Notes: generated by a model not told the origin, from the letters alone. A DNA stretch of 64,000 bases from CALODL01 sp942492115 (GCA_942492115.1 CALODL010000027.1:186001-250000); one strand, 5' to 3'; counted from the stretch's first letter, positions 54,090-62,643 are shown. Program-made: numbers and translations.

Positions 54090-54524
54090 TTATTGTCCGA
54101 GGCACTTCACCTCGATCTTCTTGGGCAGAACAGCCTCGGACTTCGGCAATTCCACAGTCAGAATGCCATCGCGCAAACGCGCGCGCACTGCATCGGCGTT
54201 TACCTCGACTGGAAGCGTGATTGAGCGGGAGAAACTGCCGAGGTGACGTTCACGCCGGTGATAGGAAGCACTGTCTGACGAGTCCAGCTTCCTTTCGCCA
54301 TTGATCGTTACTTCGTTGTTGCTGACCAGGACCTCGATGTCTTCCATCTTCATTCCAGGTAGTTCTGCTTCGGCAAAGATGGTCTTGTGGTCCTGCCAGA
54401 TGTTCAGTGCCGGCCAGGCCGTGCGGTGTACGGCACGGTCGCCATCGAGAAAACTGTCCCATAAATGGTTCATCTCACTCTTGAGTTGCGAGAAGGGACT
54501 GTGGCTGAGTCGGTCGAGAATCAT
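54090..54524 (-). CDS. Hsp20-family small heat-shock protein
   Basis: The start at 54524 has GGAGGAA upstream at good spacing; longer in-frame starts to 54638 give a non-protein-like leader. The 144-residue product has an alpha-crystallin domain at about 38-138 (WPALNIWQDHKTIFAEAELPGM in part, RDGILTVELPKSEA). It is the first gene of the three-gene Hsp20 operon on the reverse strand. Sequence comparison among the three shows shared core motifs but different N-terminal arms, which usually control oligomer size and substrate choice. Confidence 0.9.
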   Translation of the reverse strand: MILDRLSHSPFSQLKSEMNHLWDSFLDGDRAVHRTAWPALNIWQDHKTIFAEAELPGMKMEDIEVLVSNNEVTINGERKLDSSDSASYHRRERHLGSFSRSITLPVEVNADAVRARLRDGILTVELPKSEAVLPKKIEVKCLGQ

Positions 54525-55228
54525 GTCAATTCCTCCTGCTAATACGGCTACAAGCTGACCATCCGACCACGCGTCGTTGGGTCTCATGCTGGCACAAGAC
54601 ACCAAGCAAAGTGTGTGCCAGATCGCGCGGACGTGCACAGTCTTCCATCATCTTGATCAACAATGATTTGCGAAGTGCGGCGCTGAGACCACTCCAGATC
54701 CAGCTGCCAAAATGTCACACCTGCGCGGTCAGGCCTGCGCTGACCAGGTGTGCTGGGGGTCGGTGGATGTGTGAACGGATGCTTCAGGCTCCAGACGGGC
54801 GTCAGGATCATGGAAGGGATATGAGTGGGGTGGCGCAACTCTCATTCTAAAGATGTTGCGTGCGCGAAGTGGCCATGCGGCAAAGCAGGTTGGTGTAAGC
54901 GCTACCGTCTGCAGCCGGCCACGACTGCCGTGGCTGTCAAAGCGACACAACGGCAGTCGACCGGATTGCGTTGACATCTGTCTAATGCATTGAAATTCAA
55001 TGTCTTGCGAAGGTGCGTGGCCGCGGTCCGATGTGGCACGGGATTTGAAGGCGTTTTCTGAGGCCGCCACCTGGACAGAAGCAAACGGTTCAACACCTGA
55101 TTGTGGCGCTGGCGGCCCTGGTTATCGGGTACAGCGGGCTCGCGCACAGAGCAGACTGTCGCCCCATCCGTCCGCCCGGCATGCATCCCGGGGAGGTTGG
55201 AACATTTTACAGAAGGGAGGATTTCGTG
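54525..55228. other. divergent intergenic region between Hsp20 operon and HtrA
   Basis: About 700 bases without a recognised gene. No CIRCE element (TTAGCACTC-N9-GAGTGCTAA) was found by eye. A TTGACA plus inverted repeat lies at 54971-55002. The remainder probably carries both promoters. Confidence 0.45.
54971..55002 (+). promoter_or_regulatory. Candidate -35 element with palindromic operator
   Basis: TTGACA at 54971-54976 is followed at 54988-55002 by a perfect palindrome, CATTGAA then one base then TTCAATG. The palindrome covers the place where a -10 element would sit; the best -10 match there is poor. It lies 227 bases upstream of the HtrA start. Confidence 0.4.
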
Positions 55229-56722
55229 ATGAAGATGCAGAAGAACTGGTTACTTGGCTCAGTTGTTGGGGCTGGGGCGCTCACGCTTGGTTTGTCATGG
55301 CCCAGTGTCACGTCCCGTGTGGCATATGCTGTCGATAGTGGGCGTGCAAGCGCGGCGAGCGACCGGTTGTCAGCGGTTACCGACCTGTCGCATGCCTTCG
55401 AGGATGTCGCCGAGGCCATCAAACCGTCCGTTGTGAATATCAGTGCAATAAAGAAAGTCAAAGCCCGACACTCTGTTAGAAGATTGCCTGACGGCTTCTC
55501 CCATGGGCCCTTTCGGGAATTCTTCGGCGACGAGTTTTTCGATCGCTTCTTTCATCCGCAGCAGCAACCGCGCGGTTATGTCCAACAAGGCCTTGGTACC
55601 GGTGTGATCGTGTCGGACGATGGTCATATTCTGACGAACAATCACGTCGTCGACAACGCGGACGAAGTCACCGTCAAGTTATCCGACGAAAGAACATTCA
55701 CCGCTCGAGTGATTGGGACGGATCCGAAGACGGACCTGGCAGTCATTAAGGTGGCCGCAGATGATCTTCATCCAGCCACGCTGGGCGATTCCGATACGGT
55801 CCGCATTGGTCAATGGGTTGTTGCCGTGGGCAATCCGTTCGGGTTGTCCAACACGCTCACGGCGGGAATCGTGAGCGCAAAGGGGCGTTCCAACGTTGGA
55901 ATCGTCGACTACGAGGATTTCATTCAGACCGACGCGGCGATCAATCCGGGGAATAGTGGGGGGCCACTCGTCAACCTGCGCGGGGAGGTCGTTGGGATCA
56001 ACACGGCTATTTTTACCAAGAGCGGCGGATACATGGGTGTCGGGTTCTCGATACCTGTGAATATGGCCAGGTCTGTTCTCGAGAGTCTTATCGAGAATGG
56101 ACATGTTGTGCGTGGGTACCTCGGTGTTCTCATTCAGGACCTGGATGAGGGGCTTGCGCAGTCGTTCGGATTCGATGGGAAGGACGGGGCACTGGTGGGC
56201 GACGTCACTCCGGGTGGGCCTGCTGCTGACGCCGGGCTCGTAGCCGGGGATATCATTGTTGGGTTCGATGGGCGAACAGTCGAAAATGTAGCGCGGCTGC
56301 GCTCAATGGTCGCGGAAACCAAACCAGGAACCCGTGCCCAACTGGAAGTCTGGCGTGACGGCCAGACCGAAAGGCTGTACGCAGAGATTGGGGAGCTTGA
56401 AGCTCACATGGCTGCTGCGCCTGGACAATCGAAAGCCGAAGACCTTGGGTTATCCGCGCGCACCTTGACTCCGGATATCGCGGCCAGGCTGGGCCTTGAT
56501 GATGGCACAGGCGTCATCGTGACCGACGTGGATCCATTCGGGCCGGCAGCCAGGGCGGGAATCCAGGAGCACGATGTCATTACGCGCGTTCAAGGACAGG
56601 AGGTTCGGAATATCACCGAGTTCCGCGACTTGATTGCAAAGAATGACTTGACAAAGGGTATCAGATTGCGTGTGCGCACGGGCAACAGTGAGCGTTTTGC
56701 ATTGCTACGCAGCAACAGCTGA
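55229..56722 (+). CDS. Periplasmic serine protease of the HtrA/DegP family
   Basis: The start at 55229 has AAGGGAGG upstream (a GTG one codon earlier is possible). The 497-residue product has a signal peptide (about 1-35), a trypsin-like protease domain with His139 (TNNHVVD), Asp169 (PKTDLAVI) and Ser243 (INPGNSGGPL), and two PDZ domains at about 290-380 and 400-490 (GYLGVLIQDL and GVIVTDVDPFGPAARAGI). DegP-type proteins degrade misfolded periplasmic proteins and act as chaperones. It is divergent from the Hsp20 operon, consistent with joint stress control. Confidence 0.95.
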   Translation: MKMQKNWLLGSVVGAGALTLGLSWPSVTSRVAYAVDSGRASAASDRLSAVTDLSHAFEDVAEAIKPSVVNISAIKKVKARHSVRRLPDGFSHGPFREFFGDEFFDRFFHPQQQPRGYVQQGLGTGVIVSDDGHILTNNHVVDNADEVTVKLSDERTFTARVIGTDPKTDLAVIKVAADDLHPATLGDSDTVRIGQWVVAVGNPFGLSNTLTAGIVSAKGRSNVGIVDYEDFIQTDAAINPGNSGGPLVNLRGEVVGINTAIFTKSGGYMGVGFSIPVNMARSVLESLIENGHVVRGYLGVLIQDLDEGLAQSFGFDGKDGALVGDVTPGGPAADAGLVAGDIIVGFDGRTVENVARLRSMVAETKPGTRAQLEVWRDGQTERLYAEIGELEAHMAAAPGQSKAEDLGLSARTLTPDIAARLGLDDGTGVIVTDVDPFGPAARAGIQEHDVITRVQGQEVRNITEFRDLIAKNDLTKGIRLRVRTGNSERFALLRSNS

Positions 56723-57274
56723 TGGGCTGCGCAACGCTAGAGCACAACGATACTGCTGGATGTGATGTGGAGCGTGTCGCTGTGCACCTGAGTCGTGTCT
56801 CGCGCAAGGTGATGCTATCGGGCCGGTCACAATGGCGGCACGTGCCCGCTGACAGTGTCAATCCTGCGCTGCGGGATCGGTTGTAAGTGTAACACTCTCC
56901 GCGATGGAGCATCACGATGAAACAGGTCCAGGTGGTACGGGAGCTCCAAAACAATGACAGGTCGCAGTGAGCCGGGTCGTCACCACCCGTAACGACCGTA
57001 ACCGTCTGTGATAGAGGCCCGATGAGGTCATCCAGTGCACTGTCCAGTTCAGGCATGCACTGGCAACATGTGTGTTTGGTTTTCGAAAGGAGATTGAACA
57101 TGTATGCACGAACCTGCATGGTCGTCAGGCCGCGTCCCACGTTTCTACTTGCTTGTGCGCCCACTGGTCCTCCCGCCCCGTAGCTAGGCCGATGTAATGG
57201 GGTGAGCGCATTGTCTGTCAATGTACGCTCGAAGTGTGCGCATCAAGTGGTAGTCGATGTAAGGAGTGAAACCG
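56723..57274. other. intergenic with weak small-frame signals
   Basis: About 550 bases. A 27-codon frame at 57100-57183 on the forward strand follows AAAGGAG and starts MYART. On the reverse strand a frame of about 147 codons from 57101 to 56661 has partly protein-like text (MPELDSALDDLIGPL, VVTGGDDPAHCDL). Neither shows a family or a clear reason to be real. AAGGAG at 57260-57265 is the ribosome binding site of the next gene. Confidence 0.4.
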
Positions 57275-57913
57275 ATGAACTATCCTGCCAAGAGACTGTC
57301 CGCGATCGTGGCAAGCAGTGTGATCAGTGTGTGTGGGACCCTGGGCCTGGCTGATGAAACGAAGAGTGACCCGCAGGGTGAGGAAGTCGCCGTGGCCGGA
57401 AAAATCGTTGACCTGCAGTGCAGCCTATCCGGTCAATATCCATCTGCCGACAAACAGGAGTGCGCCAAGGACTGTATTGCATCCGGAGTGCCTGCAGCCC
57501 TGGATACGGCAGAAGGACTCATCATCCTGGGGACGCGTAACAGGGAGCTCCAAAGGGAAATCGCACAGCATGCGCACAAGGACGTTGAGGTCAAGGGCAC
57601 GATGTTCCGCCGCGGAGAACTCAAATACCTGGACATTACTTCTGTCACAAAGAAAGTGGCAATGATCTATGGCCCCCAGCTTCCGGCAGAAGAGATGGCC
57701 ATGGATCCCGCGAAGGTGGCAGCTGGTCCGGATTGGAATGCCTGGTGTCGGGGAATGTCGAACACGTTTCCTGGATGGCCTGCAATTCACTGGCCCGGTT
57801 GTACACCTGGTGGCAGTGTGAACGAATTGCTCAGGCACTCAGGGGACAGTCTTGCCAGAAGCCATGAAATGAGTGAGACCGATCGTTCCGTGATGAACAA
57901 AGACGATTCCTGA
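57275..57913 (+). CDS. Secreted protein with Cys-containing OB-like motif
   Basis: The start at 57275 (AAGGAG 9 bases upstream) gives 212 residues with a signal peptide ending near GLADE. Residues about 40-125 resemble a periplasmic domain seen in many environmental bacteria, with the theme VDLQCSLSG, ECAKDCIASGVPAAL and LIILG; the three Cys may bind metal or form a disulfide. The C-terminal part has an NAWCRGMSNTFPGWPAIHWPG segment with two more Cys. No enzyme is recognised. It is followed by a 10-bp stem hairpin. Confidence 0.65.
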   Translation: MNYPAKRLSAIVASSVISVCGTLGLADETKSDPQGEEVAVAGKIVDLQCSLSGQYPSADKQECAKDCIASGVPAALDTAEGLIILGTRNRELQREIAQHAHKDVEVKGTMFRRGELKYLDITSVTKKVAMIYGPQLPAEEMAMDPAKVAAGPDWNAWCRGMSNTFPGWPAIHWPGCTPGGSVNELLRHSGDSLARSHEMSETDRSVMNKDDS

Positions 57914-57931
57914 GCGATGTTCAACTGGCGG

Positions 57932-57954
57932 CGATGGCCTGATCCAGGCCATCG
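57932..57954 (+). terminator. Hairpin after secreted protein gene
   Basis: CGATGGCCTG and CAGGCCATCG form a perfect 10-bp stem with a 3-base loop, 19 bases after the stop codon. GCGCCC and a few pyrimidines follow, with no U-tract, so it is a candidate terminator or a processing hairpin. Confidence 0.45.
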
Positions 57955-58003
57955 GCGCCCTTGCAATGTGCAACGAGGATCGCCGTATGGAGAAGAAAAA
58001 CCG

Positions 58004-58396
58004 ATGCTTGTGTGCAACCACATGACAACATGTCCAACGACCCTGGCTCCTTCGCAGACGGCATATGAAGCATACGATGTCATGAAGGCTACTGGGTTTC
58101 GCCGGGTTCCCGTTATCGATGCCAGGAACGAGTTGGTCGGGATGATCGCGCAATCTGATTTAGACGATCTGTACGAGGCTCGGGGACCCGTGGCATCTCA
58201 TATTCCGATCTGTGATGTGATGGCCGTGGATCCGATTGCCATCGACGAATCAGCGACCCTCAGTGACGCGATGTCACTGTTTCAGACATATCCGGTAAGC
58301 GCGTTGCCCGTCACGCGCGAAGAGAGAACATTGGTCGGCATCATTACAAAGGAGGATGTACTGGAGGCACAGGCGCGGGCCTTGGGCATGGGATAG
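58004..58396 (+). CDS. CBS-pair domain protein (possibly the first part of an interrupted gene)
   Basis: The product of about 130 residues is a CBS pair (AYDVMKATGFRRVPVID, MIAQSDLDDLYE, DVMAVDPIAIDESATLSDAMSLF, ALPVTREERTLVGIITKEDVLE), a module that binds adenosine nucleotides and switches partner proteins. The stop codon is an amber TAG at 58394-58396. The frame continues open immediately afterwards and codes for more protein-like sequence, so the gene may be a longer CBS-plus-sensor protein, AcuB-like, that is interrupted, or the two parts may be separate genes. GGAGAAG lies about 10 bases before the ATG. Confidence 0.78.
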   Translation: MLVCNHMTTCPTTLAPSQTAYEAYDVMKATGFRRVPVIDARNELVGMIAQSDLDDLYEARGPVASHIPICDVMAVDPIAIDESATLSDAMSLFQTYPVSALPVTREERTLVGIITKEDVLEAQARALGMG

Positions 58397-58408
58397 CGCT
58401 CAAGGCAA

Positions 58409-58729
58409 GTGCATGTCGCAACGCCCGGCGGCGTTGCCGATCTACAGCAACACGTTAGCGTCCTGTCTGAGGACGATGGCGTGTTGGGTATGACCTACGG
58501 GAGGCTGCGTGACGATGGTTCTGAACCCGCTGTAACAATCTATGTCGAACGGGCCAAGGTGCGTACTGTTGCACAAAAGCTCCGGGCGGCCGGAGCAATC
58601 CTGTTGGCACCTGACTCAGTCCAGCGCAAACGAGGCTCATATCGAATGAGCGATTACCAGCGTCCAGATCGGACTCGGGTTGCGCGTCGCATGAGAAGAA
58701 AACTGAGCTTCTCAACTGACGTAGCGTAG
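58409..58729 (+). CDS. Small ACT-like protein, in frame with the preceding CBS gene
   Basis: The GTG at 58409 lies in the same reading frame as the CBS gene, 12 bases after its TAG. The 106-residue text has an ACT-like centre (LQQHVSVLSEDDGVLGMTYGRL and VTIYVERAKVRTVAQKLRAAG, both shortened) and a basic C-terminal tail. Standing alone it would be a small regulatory domain; joined to the CBS pair it would give the AcuB-type plan of CBS, CBS, ACT, about 240 residues. AAGG lies only 3 bases before the GTG, which favours continuation or readthrough over independent start. Gene status is uncertain. Confidence 0.45.
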   Translation: MHVATPGGVADLQQHVSVLSEDDGVLGMTYGRLRDDGSEPAVTIYVERAKVRTVAQKLRAAGAILLAPDSVQRKRGSYRMSDYQRPDRTRVARRMRRKLSFSTDVA

Positions 58730-59035
58730 CTCGGCGTATCACCTCCTCCCTGACGGTGCGTTCGCAGTGCGCGGACGCACCGTCGTCATATTTGCCAGAA
58801 GCTGATGGCATGAGTACGAGCAAGCCGGCCGATCCGACCGTGTGTTCAAGCAACTTGGGTACAGATCTGGCAGCCGGGTGTGTGGTAGTCCTTCTAGCGT
58901 TGCCGCTTAGTGTGGGAGTGCAGTGAGGTCAGGTGTGTAGCAGTGTGTACGGCTTCCGCATCTATGGCGAGATGCGTGAGCCGATCACATTCCAGCGTAA
59001 GCAAACCTTGCGGCCGAGTAAGTGAGGTGGGATCG
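58730..59035. other. intergenic, with terminator hairpin
   Basis: Holds the hairpin at 58752-58784 and the GAGGTGG ribosome binding site of the following small gene. No other feature recognised. Confidence 0.4.
58752..58784 (+). terminator. Probable terminator hairpin
   Basis: GACGGTGCGT and ACGCACCGTC make a perfect 10-bp stem with a 13-base loop, 22 bases after the preceding stop codon; GTCATATTTG follows. This ends the CBS transcription unit. Confidence 0.55.
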
Positions 59036-59137
59036 ATGAGCGCCCAAACGATTGCTTGGTACTGTTGTGTCGTTGCCGTGATTGGCTATGTATTCATAGC
59101 GATGCTGATATACAAGATATTTGTCTCGAGGCAATAA
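59036..59137 (+). CDS. 33-residue single-helix membrane peptide
   Basis: GAGGTGG at 59024-59030 lies 5 bases before ATG 59036. The product is MSAQTIAWYCC followed by one hydrophobic helix (about residues 8-28) and the basic end YKIFVSRQ. The plan, a short N-terminus, one helix and a short positive tail, is that of many small bacterial regulatory membrane proteins. No family could be assigned. It is preceded by the CBS unit's terminator and may have its own promoter. Confidence 0.5.
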   Translation: MSAQTIAWYCCVVAVIGYVFIAMLIYKIFVSRQ

Positions 59138-59499
59138 CAGAGCAGTTTGACCGGTGCGATGTGCTGCGACTCGATGACGCTGATCTTCAGGAGCGCGGGC
59201 AACGTACACATGGAGTCATCTGCCGCATGGGCCAGGTCACTCTCGGCCCACGGTGAGAAGCGCCGGAGTCACCTGCCTCTTAGTCCAGCCATACGAAGAC
59301 AACGTGTGCGGTGGAACCACCGTTTGGGCAGCGTACAACCTTGACTGTGCACACCTCGGGGGCCCAGGCGCACACGTTGATCAGTGGCGCAACACTTCAG
59401 ACGCACGGATTGCACCCAAGAGGACCCTGCGCCATCTTGCACAAGTTGCACTCGATGGTCGGTGGGCGGTGATCGCCTGCTTGTTGTATCATAGGCGGC
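59138..59499. other. intergenic, probable decayed sequence
   Basis: About 360 bases of overlapping short frames on several strands and no clear gene. It leads into the kinase fragment at 59500 and may be part of the same degraded locus. Confidence 0.35.
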
Positions 59500-59787
59500 A
59501 TGACGCAGATCCAGACGCGCTCGGTTGCGGAATGGGCGCCATGCCCCCAGTTCCAGCATGCGCTTGGGCCTGTACGAATCGTGTCCTCCTTGGGCGAAGG
59601 CCGCATGGGGGAGGTCTATCAGGCGACCGACTTCCATTACGCTTTCGTCTCAACATGCGCACGAGGAGCCAGTGATGAAGAGGCCGGCGATTGTCAAGGA
59701 AGTGAGCCGCGAGTCAACATGAACGCGGCAGCACCCGAACGCACAAGCGACTCCACCACAACTGTCGGGTCGGAGGATTTCGTATGA
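59500..59787 (+). pseudogene. Remnant of a Ser/Thr kinase gene (N-lobe only)
   Basis: Within a 95-codon frame, residues about 21-45 (59560-59634) read ALGPVRIVSSLGEGRMGEVYQATD, which is the Gly-rich loop and first strands of a Hanks kinase, with one Gly of GEGGMG changed to Arg. After this the text loses all kinase motifs (no VAIK, HRD or DFG) within a few codons. The fragment is too short to fold as a kinase. It is best read as the broken 5' part of a gene like the four complete kinases in this window. Confidence 0.6.
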
Positions 59788-61238
59788 AACCCAACCTGTT
59801 TTGTCGTTGCTTGGTCTACAGTGTGGTCTTGTTACCCGGTGCATCAAACGCCGCTGCGGTGTCACCAACCGTCAATGTCGAGCATCAGGAACGTGTGACC
59901 GTGGCCGGCGGTAGTCGCTACGTTTTCGCCGAGGGAACGATGTCAGGGACGGTACGCGGGGCCGCCACCTACGCGGTCCCCGTCCAGATCCATTATCCCA
60001 TCGAAGGCGGAAACGGGACCGCAGTGCTCGAGCTCACAAACAGCGCGCTTCTCTTCTTTCACCTCGCGTCCCGCGGCGATCGTCCGAGCGACCGGCGTTC
60101 CGATTCCGACGATATCAATGAACTGGAATCGATGCAGGTGAATTTCGGGTGGGCGGGCGCCCGGGAGTATCTTCTGCGCAATGGCTTCACGCACATGGCA
60201 ATCCAGTCCTCCAAGGCGGTCACGGATTTCATGGGTGAAACACCCCCCGAGGGACACGCGCGACGACGCCTCTGCTACGGCCGTATCGAGAGGGCCACCG
60301 ACGGGTATGCGATCATCCGCGATGCCGCTCGCTGGCTCGCTACCCCGGGTGTCTTGGGTGGAGATACGCCACGGGTTCCCGCACATGCCAACGTCATCGC
60401 GTACGGTCTTTCGGGGACGGGCTACCTGCTGCGGGACTATCTGATCCGAGGCGAGAACGCGGGCGGCGAGATCGATGGCTTCTTCATCCACGCCGCGGGC
60501 TCCAAGTGCCTGGCGCTGATGGATGACAAGGCGGATTGCCCCGAGGGGTCGTTGTGCCTCGCGTCGCCGCGGTTCTACCATTGGTTCACCTGCCCCGGGC
60601 CACCGCCGACGAATGGGGCCAAGGTGCTCGCCGTTGACGCCCAGAGCGACCTCGAGTTCAACGCCGGCGCCCTGGCGCGGGAGGGCGCGATCGACGACCC
60701 GGACTACATGCGCTGGGAGGTGGCCGGCGCGCCGCACGTGCCCGTGTTTGCGATGGACCTGAGCCGGTGGGGCGCCCGGCATCAGAATCCGTTGGACTGG
60801 TCCCCGATTTGGCGATCCGCCTTTTACTACCTGGACCGGTGGGTCAAGCACGGCACCGCACCGCCGGCAGCACCCCCGATCAAGGGGCGCGTGGTCGCCG
60901 CGGCGGAGGGAGACATGTGGAAGTGCGACCTCGATGCAGACGGAAACGCCCTCGGCGGCATCCGCCTTCCGCCAATCGAAGCCCCCATGGGCGTCTACAC
61001 CGGCTTCGACTACTCGTGGTTGGATCCAGCTGTCAGCAAGGGGCACCGCTTTGCGATCGTCTTCGCATTCGGCGGGCGATTCGAGCGCTTCGGCAGTGAA
61101 AAGATGGCGAAGCGGTACCCAACGAAGGCGGAGTACAGAGAGGCGTTCGGTGCCGCCGCGCGGCGCTCGTTCGACGCTGGCTACATCCTCGAGGAGGACC
61201 TGCGTCGCTACACCGCTGCGCCACCGCGTGATCGGTAA
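59784..61238 (+). CDS. Secreted alpha/beta-hydrolase-domain protein
   Basis: GGAGG at 59772-59776 precedes the ATG, and the 484-residue product has a signal peptide (about 1-25). It matches the alpha/beta hydrolase domain family of large secreted enzymes (PF20091-like): VQIHYPIEGGNG, the nucleophile motif YGLSGTGYLLRDYL with Ser in the GLSGTG loop, GFFIHAAGS, and the LSRWGARHQNPLDWSP and YYLDRWVKHG blocks in the second half. Substrates of this family are mostly unknown. The gene overlaps the end of the kinase remnant by 4 bases and is not obviously linked to the LOV gene downstream. Confidence 0.8.
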   Translation: MKPNLFCRCLVYSVVLLPGASNAAAVSPTVNVEHQERVTVAGGSRYVFAEGTMSGTVRGAATYAVPVQIHYPIEGGNGTAVLELTNSALLFFHLASRGDRPSDRRSDSDDINELESMQVNFGWAGAREYLLRNGFTHMAIQSSKAVTDFMGETPPEGHARRRLCYGRIERATDGYAIIRDAARWLATPGVLGGDTPRVPAHANVIAYGLSGTGYLLRDYLIRGENAGGEIDGFFIHAAGSKCLALMDDKADCPEGSLCLASPRFYHWFTCPGPPPTNGAKVLAVDAQSDLEFNAGALAREGAIDDPDYMRWEVAGAPHVPVFAMDLSRWGARHQNPLDWSPIWRSAFYYLDRWVKHGTAPPAAPPIKGRVVAAAEGDMWKCDLDADGNALGGIRLPPIEAPMGVYTGFDYSWLDPAVSKGHRFAIVFAFGGRFERFGSEKMAKRYPTKAEYREAFGAAARRSFDAGYILEEDLRRYTAAPPRDR

Positions 61239-61341
61239 CCACGTGACGGCGGTTCGCCATCATCACGGCGCTGGCCAGAATAAGGATTTGTTAGAGTGTG
61301 GCAGGCGATGCGCCGTACAACAACTGGCATTAGGAAAGCAG

Positions 61342-62643
61342 ATGAACACATCAGGGCAACAGGATACCTCATCACCCACCCGTCCGAGGCTGCTCAATGA
61401 AAAACGTCACGAGGAGCAGTTGATTCTGAAGGATCGAGCCCTGGCCTCATCCGCAGAGGGTATTACGATCAGCGATCCCGGCCAACCGGACAATCCGCTC
61501 ATCTACGCCAACGCCGGCTTCGAACGCCTCACCGGTTACTCTGTCACAGAAGTCCTCGGAAAAAACTGCCGCTTCCTGCAAGGTTCCGAAACGGATCAGA
61601 AGACAGTGGACGACATCCGTGCCGCGATTAAAGAAGAACAACCTATCACCGTGGAACTGCTCAACTACCGTAAGGACGGAACATCCTTCTGGAACCGGCT
61701 TTCTATCACTCCCGTGCGGGACGCCCGGGGCCAAACGACTCACTATATCGGCGTGCAGTCGGACGTCAGCGCGCGGCGCAACGCCGAAGACGGACTACGC
61801 AAGGCCAATCTTCAACTCAAAGCTGCCAGTCAACGAATGAAAAATGACCTTGAGGCCGCTGCCCGAATACAACAGGCTTTGCTTCCCACTGAGACGCCTC
61901 GAATCAAAGGCGTGAACTTCGCCTGGACTTTCAAACCCTGCGATGAGCTCGCCGGCGATATCTTTAACATTTTCGAACTTGATGACCAGCGGACGGGCAT
62001 ATACATCCTTGACGTGTGCGGACACGGTGTGCCGGCAGCTCTGCATTCGGTTACCCTCAGCCGCTGGCTCGCTCCCGTACCTGGACAGTCTTGCCTGTTT
62101 ACGCCTCTGGCAGATCATCCCGGCGAATACCGCATCACTGCGCCGTCTGAAGTTGCCAGACAATTGAATCAGCGATTTCAGCTCAGCGAAGAGACGCCTC
62201 AATTCTTTACCTTCCTTTATGGCATCCTCGATACAGCCAGGTCGTCTTTCTGTTTTACCTGTGCCGGTCACCCCGCGCCGATCCTTTGCCCGGTGCAGGG
62301 GCAACACACCGACCTCGAATTACGCCAGGCGCCCATCGGCGTACTCCCTGACGCTCAATTCCCGGAACGCGTTGTACATCTGCACCCCGGTGATCGCCTG
62401 TTTTTCTACACCGATGGGATCATCGAGGCCTTTGATGAAGAAATGGAACAATTCGGCTATCAACAGCTCATCCAGGTGCTGGAACAAAACCGTGCGGCGA
62501 CAATCGAACAGAGCCTCTCCCGGGTTGTGTCCCGCGTTGAGAAGTGGTGCGGAAAGCCTGCTCTCGAGGACGATGCCACCATGATCGCCTTGGAAATCGA
62601 AAGACCCGAGGAACTGGGCCGACACACTCCAACAATGGGGTAA
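61342..62643 (+). CDS. LOV-domain PP2C/SpoIIE-type phosphatase
   Basis: Starting at 61342 (AGGAAAG upstream) the 433-residue product has a PAS domain at about 32-145 containing GKNCRFLQGSETD, the LOV signature, with the flavin-binding Cys at residue 76. That Cys forms the blue-light photoadduct in LOV proteins. A short coiled linker leads into a SpoIIE-type PP2C domain at about 180-420 (LEAAARIQQALLPTETP, DELAGDIFNIFELDD, GIYILDVCGHGVPAALHS, FYTDGIIEAFDE and EDDATMIALEI carry the metal-binding acids). This is the RsbU/RsbP-like plan: light-controlled dephosphorylation of an anti-sigma antagonist. A partner anti-sigma pair was not found in the window. Confidence 0.9.
   Translation: MNTSGQQDTSSPTRPRLLNEKRHEEQLILKDRALASSAEGITISDPGQPDNPLIYANAGFERLTGYSVTEVLGKNCRFLQGSETDQKTVDDIRAAIKEEQPITVELLNYRKDGTSFWNRLSITPVRDARGQTTHYIGVQSDVSARRNAEDGLRKANLQLKAASQRMKNDLEAAARIQQALLPTETPRIKGVNFAWTFKPCDELAGDIFNIFELDDQRTGIYILDVCGHGVPAALHSVTLSRWLAPVPGQSCLFTPLADHPGEYRITAPSEVARQLNQRFQLSEETPQFFTFLYGILDTARSSFCFTCAGHPAPILCPVQGQHTDLELRQAPIGVLPDAQFPERVVHLHPGDRLFFYTDGIIEAFDEEMEQFGYQQLIQVLEQNRAATIEQSLSRVVSRVEKWCGKPALEDDATMIALEIERPEELGRHTPTMG

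Noticed and set aside
54525..55228. CIRCE or HAIR heat-shock operator for the Hsp20 operon
   Set aside because: No TTAGCACTC-N9-GAGTGCTAA or CTTGAGT-N7-ACTCAAG pattern was found in the upstream region.
60934..61341. In-frame extension of the LOV-PP2C gene into the hydrolase gene
   Set aside because: It overlaps the hydrolase in another frame and reads as shadow sequence; the start with AGGAAAG at 61342 precedes the PAS domain properly.
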